From Pseudomonas putida (GTDB lineage Bacteria > Pseudomonadota > Gammaproteobacteria > Pseudomonadales > Pseudomonadaceae), in assembly GCF_002906855.1 (NCBI RefSeq), contig NZ_MINI01000038.1, positions 496,001 through 560,000 of the forward strand: a stretch of 64,000 bases of DNA, read 5' to 3'. Numbering within the stretch: position 1 is the first letter of the stretch; every line of letters starts with the position of its first letter. The notes under the pieces were generated by a model. That model was given only the letters and a program-made list of their open reading frames with translations, was not told the DNA's origin and searched no databases. This document shows, piece by piece, positions 52,837 to 63,416 of the stretch. Made by a program: the position numbers and the translations under genes.

Positions 52837-53937
52837 ATGTCCGATACCTTCCTCAATCCGGTCACCACCCAGACCTGGGCCAACGGCCGCCACATCGTGC
52901 GCTGCGTCAAGGTCATCCAGGAGACCTGGGACGTGCGCACCTTCTGCTTCATGGCCGACCAGCCGATCATGTTCTTCTTCAAGCCCGGGCAGTTCGTCAC
53001 CCTGGAGCTGGAGATCGAAGGCAAGCCGGTGATGCGCTCGTACACCATCTCCAGTTCGCCGTCGGTGCCCTACAGCTTCTCGATCACGGTCAAGCGCGTG
53101 CCGGGTGGGCTGGTGTCCAACTTCCTCCACGACACCATGCACGAAGGCGCCGAGCTGCCGGTACACGGCCCGGTGGGGCTGTTCAACGCCATCGACTTCC
53201 CGGCGGGCAAGGTGCTGTACCTCTCCGGTGGCGTGGGCATTACCCCGGTGATGTCGATGGCGCGCTGGTTCTACGACACCAACGCCAACGTCGACATGGT
53301 GTTCGTGCACAGTGCCCGTTCACCGAAAGACATCATCTATCACCGTGAGCTGGAACAGATGGCTTCGCGCATCCCCAACTTCAGCCTGCACATCATCTGC
53401 GAGAAGCACGGGCTGGGTGAGCCATGGGCAGGTTATCGCGGCTACCTGAACCAGCGCCTGATGGAACTGATTGCGCCAGACTACATGGAGCGCACGGTGT
53501 TCTGCTGCGGCCCGACGCCGTACATGAGTGCGGTCAAGCGCATGCTTGAAGCGGTCGGCTTCGACATGAAGAACTACCACGAGGAATCGTTCGGCGCGAC
53601 GCCACCGGAAGCCAAGGCCGATGCGGTGGAGCATGCCGAGCAGGCAGCCGATGCGCCGGAAGTGGCGGCTTCGGACCTCAATCTGGTGGAGTTCATCGGC
53701 AGCGAGAAGAGCATCCGCGTCGCCCCGGGCGAGACCGTGCATGCGGCGGCGGCGAAGGTCGGGCTGATGATTCCGAAGGCCTGCGGCATGGGCATCTGCG
53801 GGACTTGCAAGGTGCTCAAGCTGGGCGGCGAAGTGGAGATGGAGCACAACGGCGGGATTACCGAGGAAGACGAAGCCGAGGGCTACATCCTGTCGTGCTG
53901 CAGTGTGCCGAAAGGGGATGTGCGGATCGATTACTGA
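52837..53937 (+). CDS. gbcB: glycine betaine monooxygenase, reductase subunit
   Basis: 366 residues. FAD-binding domain with RSYTISSSPS near 70, NAD-binding domain with GVGITPVMSMARWFYD near 125, and a C-terminal plant-type [2Fe-2S] domain with CGMGICGTCKVLKLGG and a last cysteine in YILSCC (C-x4-C-x2-C...C). It passes electrons from NAD(P)H to GbcA. GGAG at 52827-52830 is six bases before the ATG at 52837, so I prefer this over ATG 52831. Confidence 0.95.
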   Translation: MSDTFLNPVTTQTWANGRHIVRCVKVIQETWDVRTFCFMADQPIMFFFKPGQFVTLELEIEGKPVMRSYTISSSPSVPYSFSITVKRVPGGLVSNFLHDTMHEGAELPVHGPVGLFNAIDFPAGKVLYLSGGVGITPVMSMARWFYDTNANVDMVFVHSARSPKDIIYHRELEQMASRIPNFSLHIICEKHGLGEPWAGYRGYLNQRLMELIAPDYMERTVFCCGPTPYMSAVKRMLEAVGFDMKNYHEESFGATPPEAKADAVEHAEQAADAPEVAASDLNLVEFIGSEKSIRVAPGETVHAAAAKVGLMIPKACGMGICGTCKVLKLGGEVEMEHNGGITEEDEAEGYILSCCSVPKGDVRIDY

Positions 53938-53949
53938 TCCGAAATTGCC

Positions 53950-53968
53950 GGGGCCGCAAGGCGGCCCC
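53950..53968. terminator. bidirectional terminator between gbcB and a chemoreceptor gene
   Basis: GGGGCCGC AAG GCGGCCCC, a perfect 8-bp GC stem in the 38 bp between convergent stops. Confidence 0.7.
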
Positions 53969-53975
53969 AGTTACT

Positions 53976-55601
53976 TCAAGTACGGAACCGGGCTACCAGG
54001 CCATTGAGGTCCACTGCCAGGCGCGATAGCTCGGCACTTGCCGCACTGGTCTGATGCGCCCCGGTAGCACTCTGCACCGACAGGTCGTTGATGTTCACCA
54101 GGTTGCGGTCCACTTCCCGCGCCACCTGGGCCTGCTCTTCCGCCGCACTGGCGATCACCAGGTTACGCTCGTTGATCTGCGCCACAGCCCCGGCAATGGT
54201 ATCCAGCGCCATACCCGCACCCTTGGCGATGTTCAACGTCGACTCGGCGCGTTCGGTGCTGGTGCGCATCGACTCCACCGCCTGTTCGGTACCGCCCTGG
54301 ATGCTGCCGATCATGCGCTCGATCTCACTGGTCGACTGCTGGGTGCGGTGGGCCAGCGCCCGCACTTCGTCCGCCACCACGGCAAAGCCACGACCAGCCT
54401 CACCAGCACGTGCCGCTTCGATCGCCGCGTTCAGCGCCAGCAGGTTGGTCTGGTCGGCCAGGCCACGGATCACGTCGAGCACCTTGCCGATGTCGCGCGA
54501 TTGTTCGGCCAGGTGAGTGATCAGCTGGGCGGTGGCCTGCACGTCACCGCTCATGCGCTCGATGGCACCCACGGTTTCCATGACCAGGTCACGACCGTCG
54601 CCGGCCGAGCGGCTGGCTTCGCTTGACGCCTCCGAGGTGCTGACCGCATTGCGCGCGACTTCTTCCACGGCGCTGGTCATCTCGGTGACGGCGGTGGCGG
54701 CCTGTTCGATTTCGTTGTTCTGCTGCTGCAGGCCGCGGGCGCTTTCGTCGGTGACGCAGTTCAGCTCCTCGGCTGCCGAGGCCAGCTGGGTGGCGGAACC
54801 GGCGATCAATTGCAGGGTGTCGCGCAGTTTGTCCTGCATACGGGCCATGGCGCGCTGCAGGCGAGCTGCTTCGTCGGTACCTTCGGCGCGGATGACCTTG
54901 GTCAGGTCGCCGTCGGCCACTTGCTCGGCCGCCTGCAGCGCTTCTTCGATCGGCTTGACGATGCTGCGGGTCAGCAGGAAGGCACAGAGGAAGGTCAGCA
55001 CAGTGGCGGCGATCAACAGGCCGATCACCAGGGCGAAGGCGGCGGCGTACTGGTTGGCGGCGGTTTCATTGGTGGCGCGGGTCTGGTCGGTGTTGATCTG
55101 CACCAGGGTGTCCATGACCTTGTTGATCTGTTCGGAGTTGGCCAGCAGGTCGCGATTGAGCAGGTCGCGCAGTTCGTCCAGGCGGTCGGCCTGGCTCAGG
55201 CTGCGCATGCGCGACTCGAGCTGGCGGTACTGGTTGAGCAGTTGGGTGTACTGGTCGAAGGCGGCCTGCTCGTCGGCGGCACCGATCATCGGCAGGTAGG
55301 CCTGACGGGCACGGTCGATCTGGGCGTTGCGCTGGTCCAGCAGGTTGAGGGTATCGCGCTGGGTATCCGGGGCGCGATTGAGCAGCAGGCGATAGGACAG
55401 GGTGCGCATGCGCAGGTTGAGCGCGGTCAGCTCGTCCAGGGTCTTGATACTGGGCACGCTGATATTCTCGATGTCCACGCCGGCCTGGCGGATGTTGCCC
55501 ATTTGCATGAGCGAGAAGATACCAAGGCCGAGCATGAGTACGCCGATCAGGGCGAACCCGAGCAACGCGCGCGGGGCGATGTTCATGTTGCGTAGAGACA
55601 T
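53976..55601 (-). CDS. methyl-accepting chemotaxis protein, 4-helix-bundle sensor type
   Basis: 541 residues. First membrane helix [20 protein letters not shown] near 11-30; periplasmic helical sensor of about 150 residues ([20 protein letters not shown] ... [20 protein letters not shown]), 4HB_MCP type; second helix [20 protein letters not shown] near 190; then HAMP ([20 protein letters not shown]) and the signalling domain with tip [21 protein letters not shown]. Ligand unknown; its place by gbcAB hints at a betaine-related or amino acid signal, without direct evidence. Start at 55601 gives [15 protein letters not shown]. Confidence 0.92.
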   Translation of the reverse strand: MSLRNMNIAPRALLGFALIGVLMLGLGIFSLMQMGNIRQAGVDIENISVPSIKTLDELTALNLRMRTLSYRLLLNRAPDTQRDTLNLLDQRNAQIDRARQAYLPMIGAADEQAAFDQYTQLLNQYRQLESRMRSLSQADRLDELRDLLNRDLLANSEQINKVMDTLVQINTDQTRATNETAANQYAAAFALVIGLLIAATVLTFLCAFLLTRSIVKPIEEALQAAEQVADGDLTKVIRAEGTDEAARLQRAMARMQDKLRDTLQLIAGSATQLASAAEELNCVTDESARGLQQQNNEIEQAATAVTEMTSAVEEVARNAVSTSEASSEASRSAGDGRDLVMETVGAIERMSGDVQATAQLITHLAEQSRDIGKVLDVIRGLADQTNLLALNAAIEAARAGEAGRGFAVVADEVRALAHRTQQSTSEIERMIGSIQGGTEQAVESMRTSTERAESTLNIAKGAGMALDTIAGAVAQINERNLVIASAAEEQAQVAREVDRNLVNINDLSVQSATGAHQTSAASAELSRLAVDLNGLVARFRT

Positions 55602-55876
55602 GGGGAATAGTCCAGGCAAGGAATATGGAGGCGCGGTCCGTGCGACGAAATACGACCTACCTGTGTATCGGTCGTGACTGACCAGTCTTGAGGCTGACCG
55701 AGAAAAATGTGAGCCAGCTAACTATTTACCTGACCGGCGGTTGACCCAAGTCGGAACAAGGGGGCCGATACCCTGTCAATCTGCGGGGTAGAAACCTTAA
55801 GAATCCGATATTTAATGGCGGGGGCTCACGCTTTTCTTTATCGTGTGCGCCCTTTGCAACAACCCGAGATAGACCC

Positions 55877-56107
55877 ATGCTGGAAGCCTCCCTGAATCAA
55901 CTCGAGCAACTGGTCAGTGACCTGATGCAGAAAAACGCTCAACTCACCGAGCAGAACACCACCCTCGGCCAGGCACTGGCCCAGGCCAAGGAAGAAAACG
56001 AAACCCTGCAGCTGTCGCTGATGGAGCAGGAAGAGAAGCACGGCGCCACCGCTGCGCGTATCCAGGCGCTGGTTGACCGCGCCAGTGCAGGCGTCGTCGG
56101 CGCATGA
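55877..56107 (+). CDS. ZapB-like / TIGR02449-type coiled-coil protein
   Basis: 76 residues, nearly all heptad-repeat helix: MLEASLNQLEQLVSDLMQKN, then AQLTEQNTTLGQALAQAKEE. This fits the short coiled-coil proteins found next to ZapA in gammaproteobacteria. Its stop overlaps the zapA start by 4 bp (ATGA), indicating one translation unit. Likely partner of the downstream ZapA at the division ring. Confidence 0.85.
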   Translation: MLEASLNQLEQLVSDLMQKNAQLTEQNTTLGQALAQAKEENETLQLSLMEQEEKHGATAARIQALVDRASAGVVGA

Positions 56108-56406
56108 GACTGCAAGCGCAGCCGATCAATGTCGTGTCGATCCTCGGCAGCGACTATTCGATCAAGGCGCCCGAAGGCCAGGAAGAGACCTTGGCCCAGG
56201 CAGTGCGGATGCTCAACACCGCGCTGAATGAAACCAAGCGCCAGTACCCGACCCTGATCGGCGACAAGTTGCTGGTGCTGGCCGCGCTGAACCTGTGTTC
56301 CAAACAGGTTGAACTGCAAAAGGAACACCAGCAGACCCTCGAGCGTACCCAGGCGCAGATCGACGCCACGGTGGACGCCATCGTCAAGACTATTGCTGAG
56401 TCCTGA
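56104..56406 (+). CDS. zapA: cell division protein ZapA
   Basis: 100 residues: [20 protein letters not shown], with [19 protein letters not shown] and [20 protein letters not shown], the ZapA pattern of a small globular head then a long dimerisation helix. ZapA binds and bundles FtsZ. Coupled to the upstream coiled-coil gene. No 6S RNA or 5-formyl-THF cyclo-ligase is nearby, although in pseudomonads the standard zapA lies beside ssrS; this may therefore be a second copy. Confidence 0.87.
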   Translation: MRLQAQPINVVSILGSDYSIKAPEGQEETLAQAVRMLNTALNETKRQYPTLIGDKLLVLAALNLCSKQVELQKEHQQTLERTQAQIDATVDAIVKTIAES

Positions 56407-56415
56407 CACCTCTTC

Positions 56416-56434
56416 GGGGTCGCGATGCGGCCCC
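56416..56434 (+). terminator. hairpin after zapA
   Basis: GGGGTCGC GAT GCGGCCCC (one G-T pair) then ATTGTT, ten bases past the zapA stop. Confidence 0.6.
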
Positions 56435-56467
56435 ATTGTTCCAGATCACTGGATTAACTGAATACTC

Positions 56468-56481
56468 AAGTGTATACACTT
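56468..56481. promoter_or_regulatory. perfect 14-bp palindrome upstream of mcpH
   Basis: AAGTGTATACACTT, 33 bp before the chemoreceptor ATG. The TGTATACA core is the sort of site bound by GntR-family repressors; which protein would use it here is unknown. Confidence 0.45.
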
Positions 56482-56513
56482 CTCGCAAAACAATAATTAG
56501 CGGGGAGCGGGGC

Positions 56514-58451
56514 ATGCGTATCTGGCGTAAGAGCATCCAGTGGCAATTGATTGCGAGCATGGGCGCGGCCCTGCTGGCAAGCATCCTGGTGGTTGTGATC
56601 ATCTTCACGGTGGCGCTCAACCGCCTGACCGAGCGTTACCTGGTCGATACCGCCTTGCCGGCCAGCATCGAAGCCATCCGTAATGACATCGAGCGCATGC
56701 TTGGCCAGCCGTTGGTGGCTGCAGCCGACATCGCGGGTAATACGCTGCTGCGCGATTGGCTTGCCGCTGGCGAAGATCCCGCTCAAGCGCCGCAATTCCT
56801 GGAATACCTGCAGGCCGCCAAGCAGCGCAACCATGCGTTCACTGCGCTGTTCGCCTCGACCGAAACCGGCAACTACTACAACGAGAATGGCCGGGACCGC
56901 GTCCTCAGTCGCGGCAACCCCAATGACAGGTGGTTCTACGGCTACATCGACAGTGGTGCCGAACGCTTGGTGAATATCGACATCGACCATGCCACGGGCG
57001 AACTGGCGCTGTTCATCGATTACCGGGTGGAAAAGGCCGGCAAGCTGGTCGGCGTCGCCGGCATGGGCCTGCGCATGACCGAACTGTCGAAACTGATCCA
57101 CGACTTCAGCTTCGGCGAGCGCGGCAAGGTCTTCCTCGTGCGCAACGACGGCCTCATTCAGGTGCATCCGGACGCGGCCTTCAGCGGCAAGCGCCAGCTC
57201 GCCGAGCAAATGGGCGAGGACGCAGCCAGGGCTGTAATGGCCAAGGGGGGCCAACTGCACAGCGGCCAGTTCAGCCGGGACGGCGAAGACTATCTGGCGC
57301 TCGGGTTGCCCCTGCGCGACTTGAACTGGACCTTGGTGGCCGAGGTGCCGAAGGCGGAAATCTACGCGCAGATGCGCCAGGCGGTGTGGCTGACCAGCCT
57401 GGTCGGCGGCGCGATCGCGTTGATTTCGCTGCTGCTGGTGGTACTGCTGGCGCGTGGTCTGGTGCGGCCGATTCGCCGCGTCACCGCCGCGCTGGTAGAG
57501 ATTGGCGGTGGGGGCGGGGACCTCAGCCATCGCCTGGACGATGCCCGCCAGGATGAACTGGGCGACCTGGCCCGTGGTTTCAATCGCTTCCTTGACAGCC
57601 AGCGCGGCCTGATTGGCGAGGTGTTGCGCACCAGTCAGCGGCTGCACCTGGCTGTGGAGCAGGTCACCCAGGTGGTGGATAACACGGCCGAACGCTCCGG
57701 TCGCCAGCAGGAAATGACCGAGATGGTCGCTACTGCCGTGCATGAGATGGGCCTGACCGTGCAAGACATTGCCCACAATGCCGGCGATGCGGCCCAGGCA
57801 TCGCAATCGGCGCGGGAGGAGGCGTTGCAGGCACGTGAAGTCGTGCAGCGTTCAATCCGCGGTATCGAGGGCATGTCGGGTGATATCGGCAAGGCGGCCG
57901 ATGCCGTCGGCCAGTTGGCGGATGAAGTTGCTTCGATCGATGAAGTCTTAGCAGTGATCCGTAGCATTTCCGAACAGACCAACCTGCTGGCATTGAACGC
58001 CGCCATCGAGGCCGCGCGGGCAGGAGAGATGGGCCGCGGGTTTGCCGTGGTGGCCGATGAGGTGCGTACCTTGGCCCGGCGTACGCAATTGTCGACCGAT
58101 GAAGTGCAGCAGATGATCCAGCGCCTGAAGCAGGGGGCAGGTTCGGCGGTCAGTTCGATGCAGGCGGGGCAACAAGCGACGGGCAGCGGGGTTGAATCGA
58201 GCCTGCGCACGGGCACATCGCTGGGCGCGATTACCGATCAGGTGGAGCACATCAGCGACATGAACCACCAGGTGGCCACGGCGACCGAGGAGCAGTCGGC
58301 GGTGACCGAGGAGATCAACCGGACGGTGCAGGGCATTTCCGACCTGGCGCGGGAGACGGCGGCCGAGGTGCAGGGGTGTCGCGAGGAATGTCAGGCGTTG
58401 CGTGGCTTGGCCGATGATCTGGCACGGCAGATGGGTGGGTTCAAGCTCTAG
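56514..58451 (+). CDS. mcpH: methyl-accepting chemotaxis protein with dCACHE sensor, McpH-like
   Basis: 645 residues. First membrane helix [20 protein letters not shown] near 12-31; a periplasmic sensor of about 250 residues with the dCACHE pattern ([20 protein letters not shown] segment, [37 protein letters not shown]); second helix [20 protein letters not shown] near 293; HAMP with [20 protein letters not shown]; and the signalling tip [20 protein letters not shown]. Position next to ltaE and glyA matches the purine receptor McpH of P. putida KT2440 as I recall it; the ligand is therefore inferred. Start at ATG 56514 after GGGGAGCGG. Confidence 0.88.
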   Translation: MRIWRKSIQWQLIASMGAALLASILVVVIIFTVALNRLTERYLVDTALPASIEAIRNDIERMLGQPLVAAADIAGNTLLRDWLAAGEDPAQAPQFLEYLQAAKQRNHAFTALFASTETGNYYNENGRDRVLSRGNPNDRWFYGYIDSGAERLVNIDIDHATGELALFIDYRVEKAGKLVGVAGMGLRMTELSKLIHDFSFGERGKVFLVRNDGLIQVHPDAAFSGKRQLAEQMGEDAARAVMAKGGQLHSGQFSRDGEDYLALGLPLRDLNWTLVAEVPKAEIYAQMRQAVWLTSLVGGAIALISLLLVVLLARGLVRPIRRVTAALVEIGGGGGDLSHRLDDARQDELGDLARGFNRFLDSQRGLIGEVLRTSQRLHLAVEQVTQVVDNTAERSGRQQEMTEMVATAVHEMGLTVQDIAHNAGDAAQASQSAREEALQAREVVQRSIRGIEGMSGDIGKAADAVGQLADEVASIDEVLAVIRSISEQTNLLALNAAIEAARAGEMGRGFAVVADEVRTLARRTQLSTDEVQQMIQRLKQGAGSAVSSMQAGQQATGSGVESSLRTGTSLGAITDQVEHISDMNHQVATATEEQSAVTEEINRTVQGISDLARETAAEVQGCREECQALRGLADDLARQMGGFKL

Positions 58452-58462
58452 ATCGGTGTTGG

Positions 58463-58533
58463 CTTCTTCGCGGGGCAAGCCCGCTCCTACAGGTGATCGC
58501 GTATCCCTGTAGGAGCGGGCTTGTCCCGCGAAT
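58463..58533. repeat. inverted REP pair
   Basis: TTCTTCGCGGGGCAAGCCCG and, inverted, GAGCGGGCTTGTCCCGCGAA with CCTACAGG/CCTGTAGG inside; between convergent mcpH and ltaE. Confidence 0.85.
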
Positions 58534-58541
58534 GCGATCTG

Positions 58542-59582
58542 TCAGGCGTTGATGATGCTGCGGATATCCGCCGCCAGCTCACGCACCCGCTCTTCCTCGG
58601 TATCCCAGGAACACATGAACCGCGCGCCACCGCTACCAATGAAGGTATAGAACCGCCAGCCCCTGCCGCGCAGCGCTTCAACGGCGTGCTCAGACATTTG
58701 CAGGAACACCCCGTTGGCCTCCACCGGGAACATCAGCTCGACCCCTGGCAGATCACCCACCAGCGACGCCAGCAACTGCGCACAATGGTTGGCGTGATTG
58801 CCATGGCGCAGCCAGGCGCCATTTTCCAGCAGCCCGACCCACGGCGCCGACAGGAAGCGCATCTTCGATGCCAGTTGCCCGGCTTGCTTGCAGCGATAGT
58901 CGAAGTCCTCGGCCAGTTGGCGGTTGAAGAACAGTATCGCCTCACCCACCGCCATGCCGTTCTTGGTGCCGCCAAAGCACAGCACATCCACGCCGGCCTT
59001 CCAGGTCAGCTCGGCCGGGCTGCAACCGAGGAACGCGCAGGCGTTGGTAAAGCGCGCGCCGTCCATGTGCAGGTTCAGGCCCAGCTCCTTGCAGGTGGCG
59101 CTGATCGCCTTCAGCTCGTCGGGGCGATAGACAGTGCCGACCTCTGTGGCCTGGGTGATGGTGACCACCCGCGGCTTGGGGTAATGAATGTCCTGGCGCT
59201 TGAGCGCCACTTCGCGGATCGATTCCGGCGTGAGCTTGCCGTTGACGCTGGGTGCGGTGAGCAGCTTGGAACCGTTGGAGAAGAACTCCGGCGCGCCGCA
59301 CTCGTCAGTTTCGACGTGGGCAGTCTCGGAGCAGATCACGCTGTGGTAGCTCTGGCATAGCGAGGCCAGGGCCAGGGAGTTGGCGGCGGTGCCGTTGAAG
59401 GCGAAGAACACTTCGCAGTCGGTTTCGAACAGGTTGCGGAAGTATTCCGACGCACGCTCGGTCCATTGGTCGTCGCCGTAGGCACGGTCGTGGCCGTGGT
59501 TGGCCTTTTCCATCGCGGCCCAGGCTTCGGGGCAGATGCCGGAATAGTTGTCGCTGGCGAATTGTTGGCTCTTGTCTGTCAT
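58542..59582 (-). CDS. ltaE: low-specificity L-threonine aldolase
   Basis: 346 residues, PLP-dependent beta-eliminating/aldol enzyme splitting threonine or allo-threonine into glycine and acetaldehyde. N-terminus FASDNYSGICPEAWAAMEKA; HMDGARFTNACAFLG near 200-215; the PLP lysine in VLCFGGTKNGMAVGEA near 230. Glycine produced joins the glyA/sox/sdaB flow. Monocistronic and convergent with mcpH; a REP pair lies just past its stop. Confidence 0.93.
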   Translation of the reverse strand: MTDKSQQFASDNYSGICPEAWAAMEKANHGHDRAYGDDQWTERASEYFRNLFETDCEVFFAFNGTAANSLALASLCQSYHSVICSETAHVETDECGAPEFFSNGSKLLTAPSVNGKLTPESIREVALKRQDIHYPKPRVVTITQATEVGTVYRPDELKAISATCKELGLNLHMDGARFTNACAFLGCSPAELTWKAGVDVLCFGGTKNGMAVGEAILFFNRQLAEDFDYRCKQAGQLASKMRFLSAPWVGLLENGAWLRHGNHANHCAQLLASLVGDLPGVELMFPVEANGVFLQMSEHAVEALRGRGWRFYTFIGSGGARFMCSWDTEEERVRELAADIRSIINA

Positions 59583-59754
59583 GGCGCTTCTGTCTTGTGA
59601 ACGACGCAGAACAGCACTCTAAACCATCATTTGGTGGGTTGCCTATACAAGTTCGTTTAGGTGAATGGACTGCGGGGGCATGCACCAGGTCGACGATCGG
59701 GCATGCCAGCAACGCAAGAGCGTGCAGAGTGTCGCACCAAATTCGCTAGTATTC

Positions 59755-60270
59755 TCAATTTCCTATCAAGTAAATGTCCCAATAGATGCTATCGAGAAGG
59801 CCGGTGACTTCGTCGTAAGTTACATCGATATAGCGAAAATCAATTTTATAATCCTTATTGTTAAATTTTAGATTTCCGCTATTGGCTATTGCCGCATTAC
59901 CCAGTGCGCTCTTGTCTTCAGGAAATACGCCAATAAGTTCCCCGTTAGTGTAAATATGGACGAAAGTATAAATTTTTTTCGTGACGTTTTCACGGCGGTG
60001 GCGGCTCGATCGCTCGGCCTTTCTGTCCTGAAGGCGTTGTGCGTTGATTTTCGCCGAAATATCCTCTGCTTTTAGTTCAGCGCCCGTGATACGAACTAAT
60101 GGCTGCGTTTCAATCAGGTCGGATTCAATCAAGCTTAGTTTTGCGGTAGAACGCCTTTGATCAAAAGACTTGATGTCAAGAAAATCTCCAGCCCTCGCAT
60201 GAATTAATGAGCCATAGGCTTGAGGCTCCAATGGAAATGTAAACAGTCCAAAGCTAGCGTTGACTTGCAT
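59755..60270 (-). CDS. orphan hypothetical protein of atypical composition
   Basis: 171 residues starting MQVNASFGLFTFPLEPQAYG, with a basic stretch (KINAQRLQDRKAERSSRHRR) near the middle and an Asp/Tyr/Ile-rich C-terminal third (KDYKIDFRYIDVTYDEVTGL). No signal peptide or known domain. The A/T content is well above that of ltaE and glyA on either side, pointing to acquisition. GGAG in AAAGGAGATAGACC lies just before the ATG. Function unknown; could be an immunity or phage-related protein, without direct evidence. Confidence 0.65.
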   Translation of the reverse strand: MQVNASFGLFTFPLEPQAYGSLIHARAGDFLDIKSFDQRRSTAKLSLIESDLIETQPLVRITGAELKAEDISAKINAQRLQDRKAERSSRHRRENVTKKIYTFVHIYTNGELIGVFPEDKSALGNAAIANSGNLKFNNKDYKIDFRYIDVTYDEVTGLLDSIYWDIYLIGN

Positions 60271-60546
60271 GGTCTATCTCCTTTTGTTTCAGCAAGAATG
60301 AGCTTCCCGATGAGAGAATCTTCAGGCACCCATATCAAGCTCAGCAACTGGCAGAAATGCTAGGTCTGCACGTGTTCGGCCCAGGCTCAACCCAACGACA
60401 GGCGCAGCTGCCTCGAAGGCGGAATGTCGTAAACGCGCCATTGCAAGGCGTGCGCAGGCATCTGACCCGCCCCGGCCAGTCATAACATCGCCACAAAGGG
60501 CCACAGTGCCCCACGACAAAAAACGATCGCTGCCGGGAGATACACG

Positions 60547-61800
<1,254 letters not shown>

Positions 61801-61815
61801 GTGGAGTAAACGACC

Positions 61816-63066
61816 ATGCAACGCTACTCGGGCTTCGGCCTTTTCAAGCACTCCCTCAGCCACCACGAAAACTGGCAGCGCATGTGGCGCACGCCGACCC
61901 CTAAAAAGGTCTACGACGTGGTCATCGTTGGCGGTGGCGGCCATGGCCTGGCCACGGCCTACTACCTGGCCAAGGAACACGGCATCACCAACGTCGCGGT
62001 GATCGAGAAGGGTTACCTGGGCGGCGGCAACACCGCCCGTAACACCACCATCGTGCGTTCCAACTACCTGTGGGACGAGTCGGCGCACCTGTACGAGCAC
62101 GCCATGAAGCTGTGGGAGGGCCTGTCCCAGGACCTCAACTACAACGTGATGTTCTCCCAGCGCGGGGTCTACAACCTGTGCCACACCCTGCAGGACATGC
62201 GTGACTCCGAGCGCCGCGTCTCCGCCAACCGCCTCAATGGCGTCGATGGCGAGCTGCTCAACACCGCCCAGGTTGCGGCTGAAATCCCCTACCTGGACTG
62301 CTCGAAGAACACCCGCTACCCGATCCTCGGCGCCACTGTTCAGCGTCGTGGCGGCGTAGCCCGTCACGACGCCGTGGCCTGGGGCTTCGCCCGTGCCGCC
62401 GACGCCCTGGGCGTGGACCTGATCCAGCAGACCGAAGTGATCGGCTTCCGCAAGGAAAACGGTGCAGTGATCGGCGTAGAAACCAACAAAGGCTTCATCG
62501 GCGCCAAGCGCGTCGGCGTGGTCACCGCCGGCAACTCCGGGCACATGGCCAAGCTGGCTGGCTTCCGCCTGCCGCTGGAATCGCACCCGCTGCAAGCGCT
62601 GGTATCCGAACCGATCAAGCCGATCATCGACAGCGTGATCATGTCCAACGCCGTACACGGCTACATCAGCCAGTCCGACAAGGGCGACCTGGTGATCGGT
62701 GCCGGTATCGACGGCTGGGTCGGTTACGGCCAGCGCGGTTCGTACCCGGTGATCGAACACACCCTGCAGGCCATCGTCGAGATGTTCCCCAACCTCTCGC
62801 GCGTGCGCATGAACCGCCAGTGGGGCGGCATCGTCGACACCTCGCCGGACGCGTGCCCGATCATCACCAAGACCCCGGTCAAGAACATGTTCTTCAACTG
62901 CGGTTGGGGCACTGGCGGCTTCAAGGCGACCCCGGGTTCGGGCAACGTCTTCGCCGCGAGCCTGGCCAAGGGCGAAATGCACCCACTGGCCGCGCCGTTC
63001 TCCATGGACCGCTTCTACAACGGCGCACTGATCGACGAACACGGCGCTGCCGCCGTCGCCCACTAA
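61816..63066 (+). CDS. soxB: sarcosine oxidase beta subunit
   Basis: 416 residues. The FAD-binding motif [20 protein letters not shown] near 36-55 and the [20 protein letters not shown] segment carry the family pattern for FAD and the flavin-linked region of heterotetrameric sarcosine oxidases. Oxidises sarcosine to glycine with formation of 5,10-methylene-THF and hydrogen peroxide. Second gene of glyA-soxBDAG, 14 bp before soxD. Confidence 0.95.
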   Translation: MQRYSGFGLFKHSLSHHENWQRMWRTPTPKKVYDVVIVGGGGHGLATAYYLAKEHGITNVAVIEKGYLGGGNTARNTTIVRSNYLWDESAHLYEHAMKLWEGLSQDLNYNVMFSQRGVYNLCHTLQDMRDSERRVSANRLNGVDGELLNTAQVAAEIPYLDCSKNTRYPILGATVQRRGGVARHDAVAWGFARAADALGVDLIQQTEVIGFRKENGAVIGVETNKGFIGAKRVGVVTAGNSGHMAKLAGFRLPLESHPLQALVSEPIKPIIDSVIMSNAVHGYISQSDKGDLVIGAGIDGWVGYGQRGSYPVIEHTLQAIVEMFPNLSRVRMNRQWGGIVDTSPDACPIITKTPVKNMFFNCGWGTGGFKATPGSGNVFAASLAKGEMHPLAAPFSMDRFYNGALIDEHGAAAVAH

Positions 63067-63080
63067 CCGGAGCCACCGTC

Positions 63081-63416
63081 ATGTTGCATATTTTCTGTCC
63101 CCATTGTGGCGAGCTGCGCTCCGAAGAAGAGTTCCACGCCTCTGGCCAGGCGCACATCGCCCGCCCGCTGGACCCCAACGCCTGCTCCGACGAGGAGTGG
63201 GGCACCTACATGTTCTACCGTGACAACCCACGCGGTATTCACCACGAACTGTGGGACCACGTTGCCGGCTGCCGCCAGTACTTCAACGTCACCCGTAACA
63301 CCGTGACCTACGAGATTCTGGAAACCTACAAGATTGGCGAGAAGCCGCAAGTGACCGACGCCGGCAAGCCAAGCAGCGCACCGTCGACCGTCAAAGGCCA
63401 AGGGGAAAAAGTATGA
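63081..63416 (+). CDS. soxD: sarcosine oxidase delta subunit
   Basis: 111 residues. MLHIFCPHCGELRSEEEFHA contains the C-x2-C and downstream histidines that form the zinc site of the small delta subunit; RDNPRGIHHELWDHVAGCRQ is also family-typical. Overlaps soxA by 4 bp. Structural subunit of the heterotetramer. Confidence 0.94.
   Translation: MLHIFCPHCGELRSEEEFHASGQAHIARPLDPNACSDEEWGTYMFYRDNPRGIHHELWDHVAGCRQYFNVTRNTVTYEILETYKIGEKPQVTDAGKPSSAPSTVKGQGEKV

Noticed and set aside
55760..55790. Flagellar sigma-28 promoter near GCCGATAC
   Set aside because: The -10-like element faces the ZapA pair, not the chemoreceptor, and no acceptable -35 is present.
10993..58533. CRISPR array
   Set aside because: The recurring repeats are dispersed palindromic REP units, not regularly spaced direct repeats, and no cas genes are present.
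60271..60546. Glycine riboswitch before glyA
   Set aside because: I looked for tandem glycine-aptamer features and saw none.
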